Source: Aliihoeflea sp023389195 (GTDB lineage Bacteria > Pseudomonadota > Alphaproteobacteria > Rhizobiales > Rhizobiaceae). Taken from it: DNA of 64,000 bases. The position numbers and the translations under genes are program-made. The notes beneath the pieces were generated by a model. The model saw nothing but the letters and a program-made list of their open reading frames with translations, made no database searches and was not told the DNA's origin. The stretch covers positions 1-64,000 of the forward strand of contig JAEWET010000049.1 of the NCBI GenBank assembly GCA_023389195.1. Direction: 5' to 3'. This document shows positions 7,757 through 18,329 of this stretch, piece after piece. How positions within the stretch are numbered: position 1 is the stretch's first letter; every line of letters starts with the position of its first letter.

Positions 7757-8749
7757 TTACTTCCGGGCCCAGAGGACCTTGAACCCGGCTTCGCGCGCGC
7801 TCAGGCCCGTCGCGGCGAACATATCCGACAGCGTCGCCTCGTAAGGCAGGTGCACATTGGCGACGAGATGAAGCCGACCACCCGGTTTCAAGAGTCGCCA
7901 CGCGCCTGCGATCATCGCCCGTCCGACGTCCGGGTCGCCGCTGCGCCCGGTATGAAAGGGCGGGTTCATGACCACCGCATCGTAGCGTTCGCGCGGGTCT
8001 TCGGCCGCGACGTCGAGCCAGCGCGTCGTGCTGGCCATGGCACCCGCCAACCGCTTCATGTTTCCTTCCGCCGCCTTTGCCGCGGCGTGGCTCGCCTCGT
8101 AGAGATCGATCCGCTTCACCTTCGGGCAGCGCGCGGCGATCTCCACCGACAGGTACCCCCAACCGGCGCCGAGATCGGCGACCGCGCCGTAAAGGTCCTT
8201 CGGCAGGTGCTCCACCAGAAGCGCCGAGCCCGGATCGATCCGGTCCGCCGAGAACATGCCCGGAACCGTCTCGTACCGATCGTCGACGACGATGGTTTCG
8301 AGCTTTTCGGCCCGCGCGCCATCGGCACGGAACCAGAAGACGTTGCCATGGTGCTTGGCCGCCTGCCCTTCGATCTCGAAGCGATCCTTCAGCCGCTTGC
8401 GCAGGCTGTCGGCACCGTCGGTCTTGAGGCCGGCGACGACCACGAGACCGCCCGGGATCACGCGCGCACTGGCCTCCAGCACGTGATGCTCGTTCATCTG
8501 CCGGTGCCGGCCGCACAGGACCAGCGCCAGCGCATAGGCGTCGCCGTCCAAAGCTGGCGCCACGCGACAGCTCGCACGCTCGATCTTCAGGAACTCGGGG
8601 CGGAAATCCTGCACGGCATCGACGCTCGCCGTGTTGAGCCCGCGCACCATCGCTTCCGTGGCATTCAGCGCAAGCAGGCGCCCCCTCTCGGGCAGGTCGA
8701 GCATCCCGGTCTCGAATGGATGCAGCAGCGTCTTCGTCGCGTCGTTCAC
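7757..8749 (-). CDS. RsmC-like 16S rRNA (guanine-N2) methyltransferase
   Basis: A class I SAM-dependent methyltransferase of the RsmC/RlmG type, 330 residues, with a degenerate N-terminal half and a C-terminal catalytic half. The SAM loop is VADLGAGWGYLS and the substrate-binding tetrapeptide is NPPF (VVMNPPFHTGR), as expected for guanine-N2 RNA methylation. The GTG at 8749 is chosen because GAGG lies five bases upstream and because an earlier in-frame ATG lies inside the pnp terminator. RsmC methylates G1207 of 16S rRNA in E. coli; the target here is inferred from family only. It is the gene after pnp on the minus strand, but separated from it by that terminator. Confidence 0.82.
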   Translation of the reverse strand: MNDATKTLLHPFETGMLDLPERGRLLALNATEAMVRGLNTASVDAVQDFRPEFLKIERASCRVAPALDGDAYALALVLCGRHRQMNEHHVLEASARVIPGGLVVVAGLKTDGADSLRKRLKDRFEIEGQAAKHHGNVFWFRADGARAEKLETIVVDDRYETVPGMFSADRIDPGSALLVEHLPKDLYGAVADLGAGWGYLSVEIAARCPKVKRIDLYEASHAAAKAAEGNMKRLAGAMASTTRWLDVAAEDPRERYDAVVMNPPFHTGRSGDPDVGRAMIAGAWRLLKPGGRLHLVANVHLPYEATLSDMFAATGLSAREAGFKVLWARK

Positions 8750-8760
8750 GGCAACCTCAC

Positions 8761-8790
8761 AAAAAAACGGGCGCGAAGATCGCGCCCGTT
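8761..8790 (-). terminator. intrinsic terminator of pnp
   Basis: On the minus strand ACGGGCGCGA and TCGCGCCCGT form a perfect ten-base-pair stem with a three-base loop, followed by six or seven T. It lies 22 bases after the pnp stop and ends just before the RsmC-like gene's ribosome-binding site. Confidence 0.9.
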
Positions 8791-8812
8791 CCATTTCAGA
8801 TATCGGCGAGGA

Positions 8813-10963
8813 TCAGGCGTCGGCCTCTTCGGCGTCGGCCGACTTCTTCTCGCGGACGAGTTCCTTGCCGGTCTCCTGGTCGACGACCTTCATCGACAGG
8901 CGGACCTTGCCGCGCTCGTCGAAGCCGAGCAGCTTGACCCAGACCTTCTGGCCTTCCTTGACGACGTCGCCGGTCTTGGCGACGCGGTCGGCGGCGAGCT
9001 GGCTGATGTGGACCAGTCCGTCCTTCGGGCCGAAGAAGTTCACGAAGGCGCCGAAATCGGCGACCTTGACGACCGTGCCCTCGTAGATCTCGCCGACTTC
9101 CGGCTCGGCCACGATGGTGTGAATCCACTTCCGTGCCGCCTCGATCTCCTTCGCATTCGACGAAGCGATCTTGACCGTGCCGTCGTCCTCGATGTTGATC
9201 TTGGCGCCGGTCTTTTCGACGATCTCGCGGATGACCTTGCCGCCCGAGCCGATCACGTCGCGGATCTTGTCGGTCGGGATGTTCATCACTTCGATGCGCG
9301 GTGCGAATTCGCCGAGCTCGGAGCGGCCCTCGGTGATGGCGTTGGCCATCTCGCCCAGGATATGAACGCGACCGTCCTTGGCCTGGCCGAGCGCGATCTT
9401 CATGATCTCCTCGGTGATGCCCTCGATCTTGATGTCCATCTGCAGCGAGGTGATGCCGGCTTCGGTGCCTGCCACCTTGAAGTCCATGTCGCCGAGGTGA
9501 TCCTCGTCGCCGAGGATGTCGGAGAGAACCGCGAAGCGCTCATCTTCCTTGATCAGGCCCATCGCGATGCCCGCGACCGGCTTGGCCAGCGGAACGCCTG
9601 CATCCATCAGCGCGAGCGACGTGCCGCAAACCGTCGCCATGGAGGACGAGCCGTTGGACTCGGTGATCTCGGAGACGATGCGCAGCGTGTAGGGGAACTG
9701 CTCGACGGCCGGAAGCATCGGACGGATCGCGCGCCAGGCGAGCTTGCCGTGACCGATCTCGCGACGACCGGGCGAACCCATGCGGCCCGTTTCACCGACC
9801 GAGTAGGGCGGGAAGTTGTAGTGAAGGAGGAAGCGCTCCTTGTAGGTGCCGGTCAGGGCGTCGACGAACTGCTCGTCTTCGCCGGTGCCGAGCGTGGCGA
9901 CGACGATCGCCTGCGTCTCGCCGCGGGTGAAGACGGCCGAGCCGTGCGTACGCGGCAGGACGCCGACTTCGGAGACGATCGGGCGGACCGTCGAGAGGTC
10001 ACGGCCATCGATGCGGCTCTTGGTGTCGAGGATGTTCCAGCGGACGATCTTCGCCTGGAGCGACTTGAACACGGTGCCGATCTGTTCGGAGGTCCACTTG
10101 GCCTCTTCGCCCTCGGCTGGCGCGAAATGCGCCTTGACCTTAGCCTTGACGGCGTCGACGGCGGCATAGCGCTTCATCTTGTCGGTGTTCTTGTAGGCGG
10201 TGCGCAGCTCGTCTTCGACGAGGCCCAGCATTTCGGCTTCGAGCGCCGAATAGTCGGCCGGCTTGAACTCGCGCGGCTCCTTGGCGGCGACTTCGGCCAG
10301 CTTGATGATCGCGTCGATCACCGGCTGGAAGCCCCGATGGCCGAACATGACGGCGCCGAGCATGGTCTCTTCGTCGAGTTCCTGCGCTTCCGACTCGACC
10401 ATCAGCACGGCATCGCCCGTTCCGGCGACGACGAGGTCGAGCTTGGACTCGGGCATCTCGTCGACATGCGGGTTGAGGACGTATTCGCCGTTGATGTAGC
10501 CGACGCGCGCGCCGCCGATCGGGCCCATGAAGGGCACGCCCGAAAGCGTCAGGGCTGCCGAGGTCGCGACGATGGCCAGGATGTCCGGATCGTTTTCGAG
10601 GTCATGCTGCATGACGGTGACGACGACCTGCGTGTCGTTCTTGTAGCCTTCGGCGAAGAGGGGGCGGATCGGACGGTCGATCAGGCGGGAAACCAGCGTT
10701 TCCTTCTCGCTCGGACGCCCTTCGCGCTTGAAGAAGCCGCCGGGGATCTTGCCGGCCGCGTAGGTCTTTTCCTGATAGTTGACGGTCAGCGGGAAGAAGT
10801 CGAAGCCGGGCTTCGGCTCCTTGGCGGAGACGACGGTCGCCAGAACGACGGTCTCGCCATAGGTTGCCAGAACGGCGCCGTCGGCCTGGCGGGCGATCTT
10901 GCCCGTCTCCAGAACCAGCGGGCGGCCTGCCCATTCGATTTCCACGCGATGGTGATTGAACAT
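8813..10963 (-). CDS. pnp: polyribonucleotide nucleotidyltransferase (PNPase)
   Basis: Phosphorolytic 3'-5' exoribonuclease that degrades mRNA, forms part of the degradosome and can add tails. The 716 residues carry two RNase PH domains (about 10-145 and 320-455), a KH domain (IRDVIGSGGKVIREI, about 555-610) and an S1 domain (GEIYEGTVVKVADFGAFVNF). The start MFNHHRVEIEW at 10963 has AAAGGA six bases upstream and matches the family N-terminus; earlier in-frame starts do not. It lies downstream of rpsO, as in E. coli, with a 249-base spacer that contains the rpsO terminator and two strong hairpins which may be RNase III or autoregulation sites. Confidence 0.97.
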   Translation of the reverse strand: MFNHHRVEIEWAGRPLVLETGKIARQADGAVLATYGETVVLATVVSAKEPKPGFDFFPLTVNYQEKTYAAGKIPGGFFKREGRPSEKETLVSRLIDRPIRPLFAEGYKNDTQVVVTVMQHDLENDPDILAIVATSAALTLSGVPFMGPIGGARVGYINGEYVLNPHVDEMPESKLDLVVAGTGDAVLMVESEAQELDEETMLGAVMFGHRGFQPVIDAIIKLAEVAAKEPREFKPADYSALEAEMLGLVEDELRTAYKNTDKMKRYAAVDAVKAKVKAHFAPAEGEEAKWTSEQIGTVFKSLQAKIVRWNILDTKSRIDGRDLSTVRPIVSEVGVLPRTHGSAVFTRGETQAIVVATLGTGEDEQFVDALTGTYKERFLLHYNFPPYSVGETGRMGSPGRREIGHGKLAWRAIRPMLPAVEQFPYTLRIVSEITESNGSSSMATVCGTSLALMDAGVPLAKPVAGIAMGLIKEDERFAVLSDILGDEDHLGDMDFKVAGTEAGITSLQMDIKIEGITEEIMKIALGQAKDGRVHILGEMANAITEGRSELGEFAPRIEVMNIPTDKIRDVIGSGGKVIREIVEKTGAKINIEDDGTVKIASSNAKEIEAARKWIHTIVAEPEVGEIYEGTVVKVADFGAFVNFFGPKDGLVHISQLAADRVAKTGDVVKEGQKVWVKLLGFDERGKVRLSMKVVDQETGKELVREKKSADAEEADA

Positions 10964-11123
10964 GTAGTGTCCTTTCATGGCCGAACCTTGCAAAGCCTTC
11001 GCCTTGCCGATCCCGGCCTGTCTTTGGCGGGACGAGCCACGGGCAAGACAACGGGAGGCTCTCGTCTGCGCCATATAGCGCGAGCATCCTGCAATCCTGC
11101 CCCATGACCGATCCCATGGAGCG

Positions 11124-11168
11124 TCCCGGCCTTCATGGCCACTGGGACGGGTCGGGCACCGTGCCCGA
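11124..11168 (-). promoter_or_regulatory. two hairpins in the pnp leader
   Basis: Between rpsO and pnp, an interrupted stem GTCCC-G-GCC / GGC-CACT-GGGAC occupies about 11123-11148, and a perfect TCGGGCAC / GTGCCCGA palindrome with a one-base centre occupies 11152-11168. In E. coli the pnp leader is cleaved by RNase III and PNPase represses itself. These structures could play that part here, which is inference only. Confidence 0.4.
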
Positions 11169-11173
11169 ATACG

Positions 11174-11205
11174 AAAATCGGCGGGAGCGCAAGCGATCCC
11201 GCCGA
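11174..11205 (-). terminator. intrinsic terminator (or attenuator) after rpsO
   Basis: Eight bases past the rpsO stop on the minus strand, CGGCGGGA and TCCCGCCG form a stem with a GC-rich inner part, followed by ATTTTCG. It separates rpsO from pnp. The T-run is short, so partial read-through into pnp is plausible. Confidence 0.65.
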
Positions 11206-11212
11206 AGAACTG

Positions 11213-11482
11213 TTAGCGGCGCAGGCCGAGCTTTTCGATCAGTGTCTGGTAGCGGCCTTCATCCTTGCCCTTGAGATAGTCAAGGAGCTGACGGCGCTGC
11301 GAGACGAGAGCCAGAAGACCACGGCGGGAATGGTTGTCCTTCTTGTGGTCCTTGAAGTGCTCGGTCAGGTTCTTGATACGCTCGGAGAGCAACGCGACCT
11401 GAACTTCCGGCGAACCGGTGTCGTTCTTGGTGGTCGCGTATTCGGCGAGCAGTTCCTGCTTGCGTTCAGCGGTGATCGACAT
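11213..11482 (-). CDS. rpsO: 30S ribosomal protein S15
   Basis: S15 binds the central domain of 16S rRNA early in small-subunit assembly. The 89-residue length is exact for the family, and the motif DTGSPEVQVALLSERI near the N-terminus, HxxDHxSRRGLL in the middle and RYxxLIExLGLR at the end are all present. The start MSITAERKQ at 11482 is the family start, with a ribosome-binding site (GAAAGGAAG-type) upstream. It is followed by pnp, the standard order, but truB, normally its upstream neighbour, is displaced by an inserted histidine kinase gene. Confidence 0.98.
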   Translation of the reverse strand: MSITAERKQELLAEYATTKNDTGSPEVQVALLSERIKNLTEHFKDHKKDNHSRRGLLALVSQRRQLLDYLKGKDEGRYQTLIEKLGLRR

Positions 11483-11634
11483 CTCATGCTTCCTTTCGAT
11501 TGGGAGGAATGGGGTCGCCCACGGCCGGGATGTCGTCCAGCGGGGGCCAGTGGTCGCGGCAGCAAAGGCTGCGGCGATGGCGCGCATATAGTCCATATGC
11601 GCCGACATTGCCAGCTAATTCAGCGAAGCGGGCC

Positions 11635-13347
11635 TTAGCCGCCGAACCGACGCTCGGCCTTCATCGCGTCGGGGTCGGGCAGAAGCTTTTCGACCGGCAT
11701 GGTGAAGCGACAATGCAGCCCGTCCGGCGTGATCTCGCGATCGATCACCGCATCGAGGGTGCCGCCCAGCATCCGCTCGATGACTTCGGTGCCGAAGCCG
11801 CGTCCCTCTTCGCGTGGCTCCAGCCGCGCCACGGTTTCGCGCCAGTCGATCACCAGATTTTCGCTGCCGATCGTCCATTCGACGGCGAGGCGGCCGCTAT
11901 TCGTCGAGAACGCACCGTATTTCGACGCATTTGTCGCCAGTTCGTGGACCGCGAGCCCGATTGTCTGCGCCGCCTGGTTGGACAGGCGAAAATGCGGCCC
12001 TGTCATCGTCAGCCGCGAGGCTTCGCCCGGGCGGAACGGCTCGATCTGCGCCTCAAGGAGTTCGCGCAGTTCGACGCCTGCGACGCCGCCGGCGATCAGC
12101 AGATCGGTCGAGCGCGCCAGCCCCTGCACGCGCTTCTGGAACGAATCCTGGAAGGCGTCGAAATCGGGCGCATGGCGGGCCGTCTGCTTGGCGATGGACG
12201 AGACGACGGTCAACTGGTTCTTCGACCGGTGCGCGACCTCGCGCATCAGGAACCGGATTTCGCCTTCCGCCTCCTGCCGGTCGTGCGACGCTTCGGCGAG
12301 CGCGGACGAGACAGTCGCGATTTCCGACACCTTGTACGGCTTGGCGGTCACCGCTTCGCCCGAGCCGAGCCGACGCGCGTCGGCGGCCAGTTCGCGCACC
12401 GGGCGCGTCACCTGACGCGCGAGCACCCAGGCGAAAAGCGCACTGAGCGCTGCCAGGAGAAGCCCGCCGAAGGCGAATATCTGCAAGGCGCGCGTCAAAG
12501 GCGCAGCCACGACTTCGGTCGGCGACCAGACGACGACCTTCCAGCCGCTCAGGCGCGAATTGACCGTGAAGGTCTCGTAGTCCGCACCGTCGACGGCCAG
12601 CGTCTGGCGCGAGGGGGCGCTGTCGGAGCGGCCCTCCTCCCAGAGCAGGAACGGCTTGCCGATGTCGGACGACATGAAGGTCGTCGCAACGACGATGCCG
12701 TTGCCGTCGACTACCGAGGCGTTCCAGCCGCCGCGCAGGTTCTGCCCCGCGATGAGGCTAGTCAGGTCTTCGGCGTTCTGGGTCAGGACCAGCACCCGCC
12801 GCTTTTCGTCTTCCTCCCAAGGCACCATGACGTTGAAGACCCATTTCTGGGCGACCTCACCGTAAAACGCGTTCGAAATGACCGTGTTGCCCGTATCGAG
12901 CGCACGCTGCGCCGGTATCGGGTCGGATGTCTGGCCGAGATCGGCGCCGAAGTCGACGCGCGTATTGATGAGCTGGTCGAGATTTTCGTCGAGCAGGATG
13001 AAGTAGGACCGGGTGTCGCGAAGCGCGCTTCGGGCCCGGTCGTAGAACTCGACGAGGTCGTCGGTATCGAGCGAGCGCGACGTCGACAGCACCCGCAGCG
13101 TCGTCGTCATGCCGGCGAGTTCGCGGTCGATCGTCTCGACGATCGATCCGGCCGTGGCTTCGGCCAGCGTCGTCAGCACGTCCTGCTGGGCCCGGTTGTT
13201 TCGTTCGAGCAGGACAGCGGTGAACAGAAGTGTCGGGATGAGCGCGACCGCGACCAGTGCGCCGAGATACGCGCCGATCGGCAGCGGCCACGAGAAGAGG
13301 CGGGCACGCACGTTTTCGGCAGGCTTGTCGGTCGCTCCGTCGCTCAA
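11635..13347 (-). CDS. membrane HWE-family sensor histidine kinase
   Basis: A 570-residue kinase. One membrane helix at about 25-46, a periplasmic double-PAS/Cache-like sensor region (about 50-285), a second helix (about 288-311), a HAMP linker (RQVTRPVRELAADARRLGSGE) and then an HWE-type kinase core. HWE marks are the phospho-acceptor His373 in VAHRSKNQL, the HELATNASKYG N-box (468-478) and the Trp-Arg-Glu triad at 502-504. Proteins of this family often act in light, general-stress or cell-surface signalling. No response regulator lies nearby, so it is an orphan. The start is TTG preceded by a G-rich site. It sits between rpsO and truB, which are normally adjacent. Confidence 0.88.
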   Translation of the reverse strand: MSDGATDKPAENVRARLFSWPLPIGAYLGALVAVALIPTLLFTAVLLERNNRAQQDVLTTLAEATAGSIVETIDRELAGMTTTLRVLSTSRSLDTDDLVEFYDRARSALRDTRSYFILLDENLDQLINTRVDFGADLGQTSDPIPAQRALDTGNTVISNAFYGEVAQKWVFNVMVPWEEDEKRRVLVLTQNAEDLTSLIAGQNLRGGWNASVVDGNGIVVATTFMSSDIGKPFLLWEEGRSDSAPSRQTLAVDGADYETFTVNSRLSGWKVVVWSPTEVVAAPLTRALQIFAFGGLLLAALSALFAWVLARQVTRPVRELAADARRLGSGEAVTAKPYKVSEIATVSSALAEASHDRQEAEGEIRFLMREVAHRSKNQLTVVSSIAKQTARHAPDFDAFQDSFQKRVQGLARSTDLLIAGGVAGVELRELLEAQIEPFRPGEASRLTMTGPHFRLSNQAAQTIGLAVHELATNASKYGAFSTNSGRLAVEWTIGSENLVIDWRETVARLEPREEGRGFGTEVIERMLGGTLDAVIDREITPDGLHCRFTMPVEKLLPDPDAMKAERRFGG

Positions 13348-13507
13348 ATCATTCCCCCGGCTCGCGAGCGATTCGAGCTCGTCTCGTCTGCAGGTTAGCG
13401 CATGTGTCGACGTGGAGGCGCTAACAATTGATGAACGTTTCCCCTTCCGGGGAATCGTTCACCGATTGCTAAAATTCAATTGGGGCGAAAAACCGGGCGC
13501 GTTGCGC

Positions 13508-14476
13508 TCAGCCGACGAAAACGCGCTTCGGCTTGAACATTCCCGCCTCGATCATGCCGATCGCGACGAGCTTGCCGCGCGCGGTGGCACAGGCTTCATC
13601 GGCTTCGAGCGGCGCGTCGCGGCCGCGGATGATGACCGGGTTGCCGAGACGGATGCGCGCGGCGGCATCATCCGTCAGCGCCACCTGCGGCAGGCAGTCG
13701 AGCGCAGCGCCGGTGTCGACCAGCAGGTCGTCGAGCGCCTTCAGTTGCGCGCCTTCCGGCCGTCGGGGCGACTCGCCCTCGGCCAGTTCCGGCGCGTTCG
13801 AGGCCACGGCCGCTTCCAGTTCGGCGAGCGTGACCAGATCATCGGCGGTGAACGGGTCGACCTCGGTGCGCCGCAGCGTCGAGATGTGACCGTAGCAGCC
13901 CATGTCGCGACCCATGTCGCGGGCGAGCGAGCGCACATAGGTGCCCTTGCCGCACTCGATCTCGAAAACCGCGCTGTCGTCGTTGCGTTCGATCAGGTCG
14001 AACCGGCCGATCTCGACCTCGCGGGCCGGAATGTCGACCGTTTCGCCTTCGCGGGCGAGATCATAGGCGCGCTCACCGGCGATCTTGATGGCGGAGAATT
14101 GCGGCGGCGTCTGCATGATGACACCGGTATAGTTCGGCATGACCGCGCGAATGTCGGCCTCGGTCGGCCGCGCATCGGAGCGCTTCGTGACGTCGCCTTC
14201 GAGGTCGTCGGTCGCCCGCTCCTCGCCCCAGGTCACCGTGAAGCGGTAGACCTTGGCGCCGTCCTGCACATAGGGAACCGTCTTGGTCGCCTCGCCGAGC
14301 GCGATCGGCAGCATGCCGGAAGCGAGCGGGTCGAGCGTGCCGGCATGGCCGGCCTTTTCGGCGTTGAACAGCCACTTCACCTTCGAGACCGCATCGGTGG
14401 AGCCCATGCCCACCGGCTTGTCGAGGATCAGCCAGCCGGAAACCGGACGCCCCTTCTTCTTTCCGCGCCGCGCCAT
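13508..14476 (-). CDS. truB: tRNA pseudouridine(55) synthase TruB
   Basis: Converts U55 to pseudouridine in the T-loop of elongator tRNAs. The catalytic aspartate is Asp49 in HAGTLDPLASGML, counted from the ATG at 14476, and the KVYRFTVTWGEERATDDLEGD and GTYVRSLARDMG motifs are present. The 322-residue length and the C-terminal TruB extension fit alphaproteobacterial members. The start at 14476 lies one base after the rbfA stop; the longer frame would overlap rbfA. It is therefore translationally linked to rbfA and belongs to the rimP-nusA-infB-rbfA-truB operon. Confidence 0.97.
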   Translation of the reverse strand: MARRGKKKGRPVSGWLILDKPVGMGSTDAVSKVKWLFNAEKAGHAGTLDPLASGMLPIALGEATKTVPYVQDGAKVYRFTVTWGEERATDDLEGDVTKRSDARPTEADIRAVMPNYTGVIMQTPPQFSAIKIAGERAYDLAREGETVDIPAREVEIGRFDLIERNDDSAVFEIECGKGTYVRSLARDMGRDMGCYGHISTLRRTEVDPFTADDLVTLAELEAAVASNAPELAEGESPRRPEGAQLKALDDLLVDTGAALDCLPQVALTDDAAARIRLGNPVIIRGRDAPLEADEACATARGKLVAIGMIEAGMFKPKRVFVG

Positions 14477-14477
14477 A

Positions 14478-14885
14478 CTAGCTCTTGTCCTCGTCTTCGT
14501 CGTCAAGGTCGCGCACTACTTCCGGCGAGCGGAGGAGCGCATCGATCTTGGCGAAATTGTCGTAGCTGGTGTCGAGCCGGAACCGGAATTCGGGCATGTA
14601 TTTCATCTGGCGCAACGCGCCCGCGACGCGGCCGCGGATGAACTTCGCGTTCTTCGCCAGCGCCTTGATCACGGCCTGGTCGTCCTTGGCGCCGAGGGGC
14701 GAGACGAAGGCCGTCGCGATCTTGAGGTCCGGCGACATCCGCACTTCGGAAATCGAGATGACGGTGCCCTCGATCACATCGTCGCGCACCTCGCCGCGCT
14801 GAATGACGTCGGCGAGCGCATGGCGCACCTGCTCGCCAATGCGAAGCTGGCGCTGGGACGGGCCGTCCGAAGCGAAGCGGGACAT
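14478..14885 (-). CDS. rbfA: 30S ribosome-binding factor A
   Basis: RbfA binds the immature 30S subunit near helix 1 and helps late 16S rRNA maturation, mainly under cold stress. The protein has 135 residues with the single KH-like domain (ISISEVRMSPDLKIATAFVSPLG, RGRVAGALRQMKYMPEFRFRLD) and an acidic C-terminal tail. The start at 14885 (MSRFASDGPSQRQLRIGEQVRHAL) is supported by GAGG seven bases upstream. It sits 104 bases after infB and touches truB. Confidence 0.96.
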   Translation of the reverse strand: MSRFASDGPSQRQLRIGEQVRHALADVIQRGEVRDDVIEGTVISISEVRMSPDLKIATAFVSPLGAKDDQAVIKALAKNAKFIRGRVAGALRQMKYMPEFRFRLDTSYDNFAKIDALLRSPEVVRDLDDEDEDKS

Positions 14886-14989
14886 GGGATTACCTCGATC
14901 TCGCGCGAACGGGGTCAAACCGTCGCGACTTCGTTCAAACGGATGCAACGGCGGGGGTCCCGCCGCTGCCTCGTTTCATGTGCCGCGCA

Positions 14990-17643
<2,654 letters not shown>

Positions 17644-17647
<4 letters not shown>

Positions 17648-18318
17648 TCCGTATCCTCTGCGGCCTCTCGGTGGTCGACGACCGCCGCATTCGCATTCCG
17701 CTCGTCCGGGGTTCCGCCCCGATATCGGTCAAGCGCACCCACGCGCTTTGCCGCCGCTTTGCCGGCATCCAAGCCGAGCACGGCAGCATGTATCACATTT
17801 GCCCCCCCCAATGCCAAACCCAATTCGGCCTGCGAAAAGAGTTTGTAGGCGGGGATATCCGGCCCTCCCAGATGCACCACGGAACGCCGTGCCTGGGTAA
17901 TCTTGCGCACGCCGTCCTCCGACGCTTCGATGGCGTGAAGGACGAGTTTCGCCTTGCCGCTGCGCACTGCGGCCTCGACTTTCGCGGCGCCGAGCACCAG
18001 TTGACCGGCCTTGCGCGCCAATCCGATCGACCCGAGCGCCTGCCGGGCCAGAAGCCGATCGACGAGATCGCCGAGATCGGACGATACGGTGACCTTTTCC
18101 TTCAGGGCGCGGGCGAAAAGGTTCTTCGCCACCGCCTTGTCCAGGATGGTCCGCTCCGCCGTCACCCAGCAGCCGCGACCGGGCAGATTGCGCTTGAGAT
18201 CGGGAACGACGCCCATATCGGGACCGGCCACGAAGCGGATCAAGCCGTCAGGCGATCCGCCCTGCCTCGTCACTATACATGTGCGTTCGCTGGCCGCGTT
18301 CAAGTGCGCTCCGTCCAT
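17644..18318 (-). CDS. YlxR/DUF448 RNA-binding protein with L7Ae-like C-terminal domain
   Basis: A 224-residue protein with an N-terminal DUF448 (YlxR) domain (ERTCIVTRQGG, LKRNLPGRGCWVTAER) and a C-terminal L7Ae/L30e-type fold (ALGSIGLARKAGQLVLGAAKVEAAVRSGKAKLVLHAIEAS). Alphaproteobacteria commonly carry this fusion between nusA and infB, where Gram-positive bacteria have separate ylxR and ylxQ genes. YlxR has been linked to RNA binding and to RNase P or gene-expression effects in other species; the role here is inferred. It begins 11 bases after nusA and overlaps infB by four bases. Confidence 0.9.
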
Positions 18319-18329
18319 CCGGTACCCGA

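Noticed and set aside
7850..11107. A 1085-codon plus-strand frame opposite pnp and the RsmC-like gene
   Set aside because: It is antisense to well-supported pnp, with biased Arg/His/Leu/Asp composition. No domain is recognisable.
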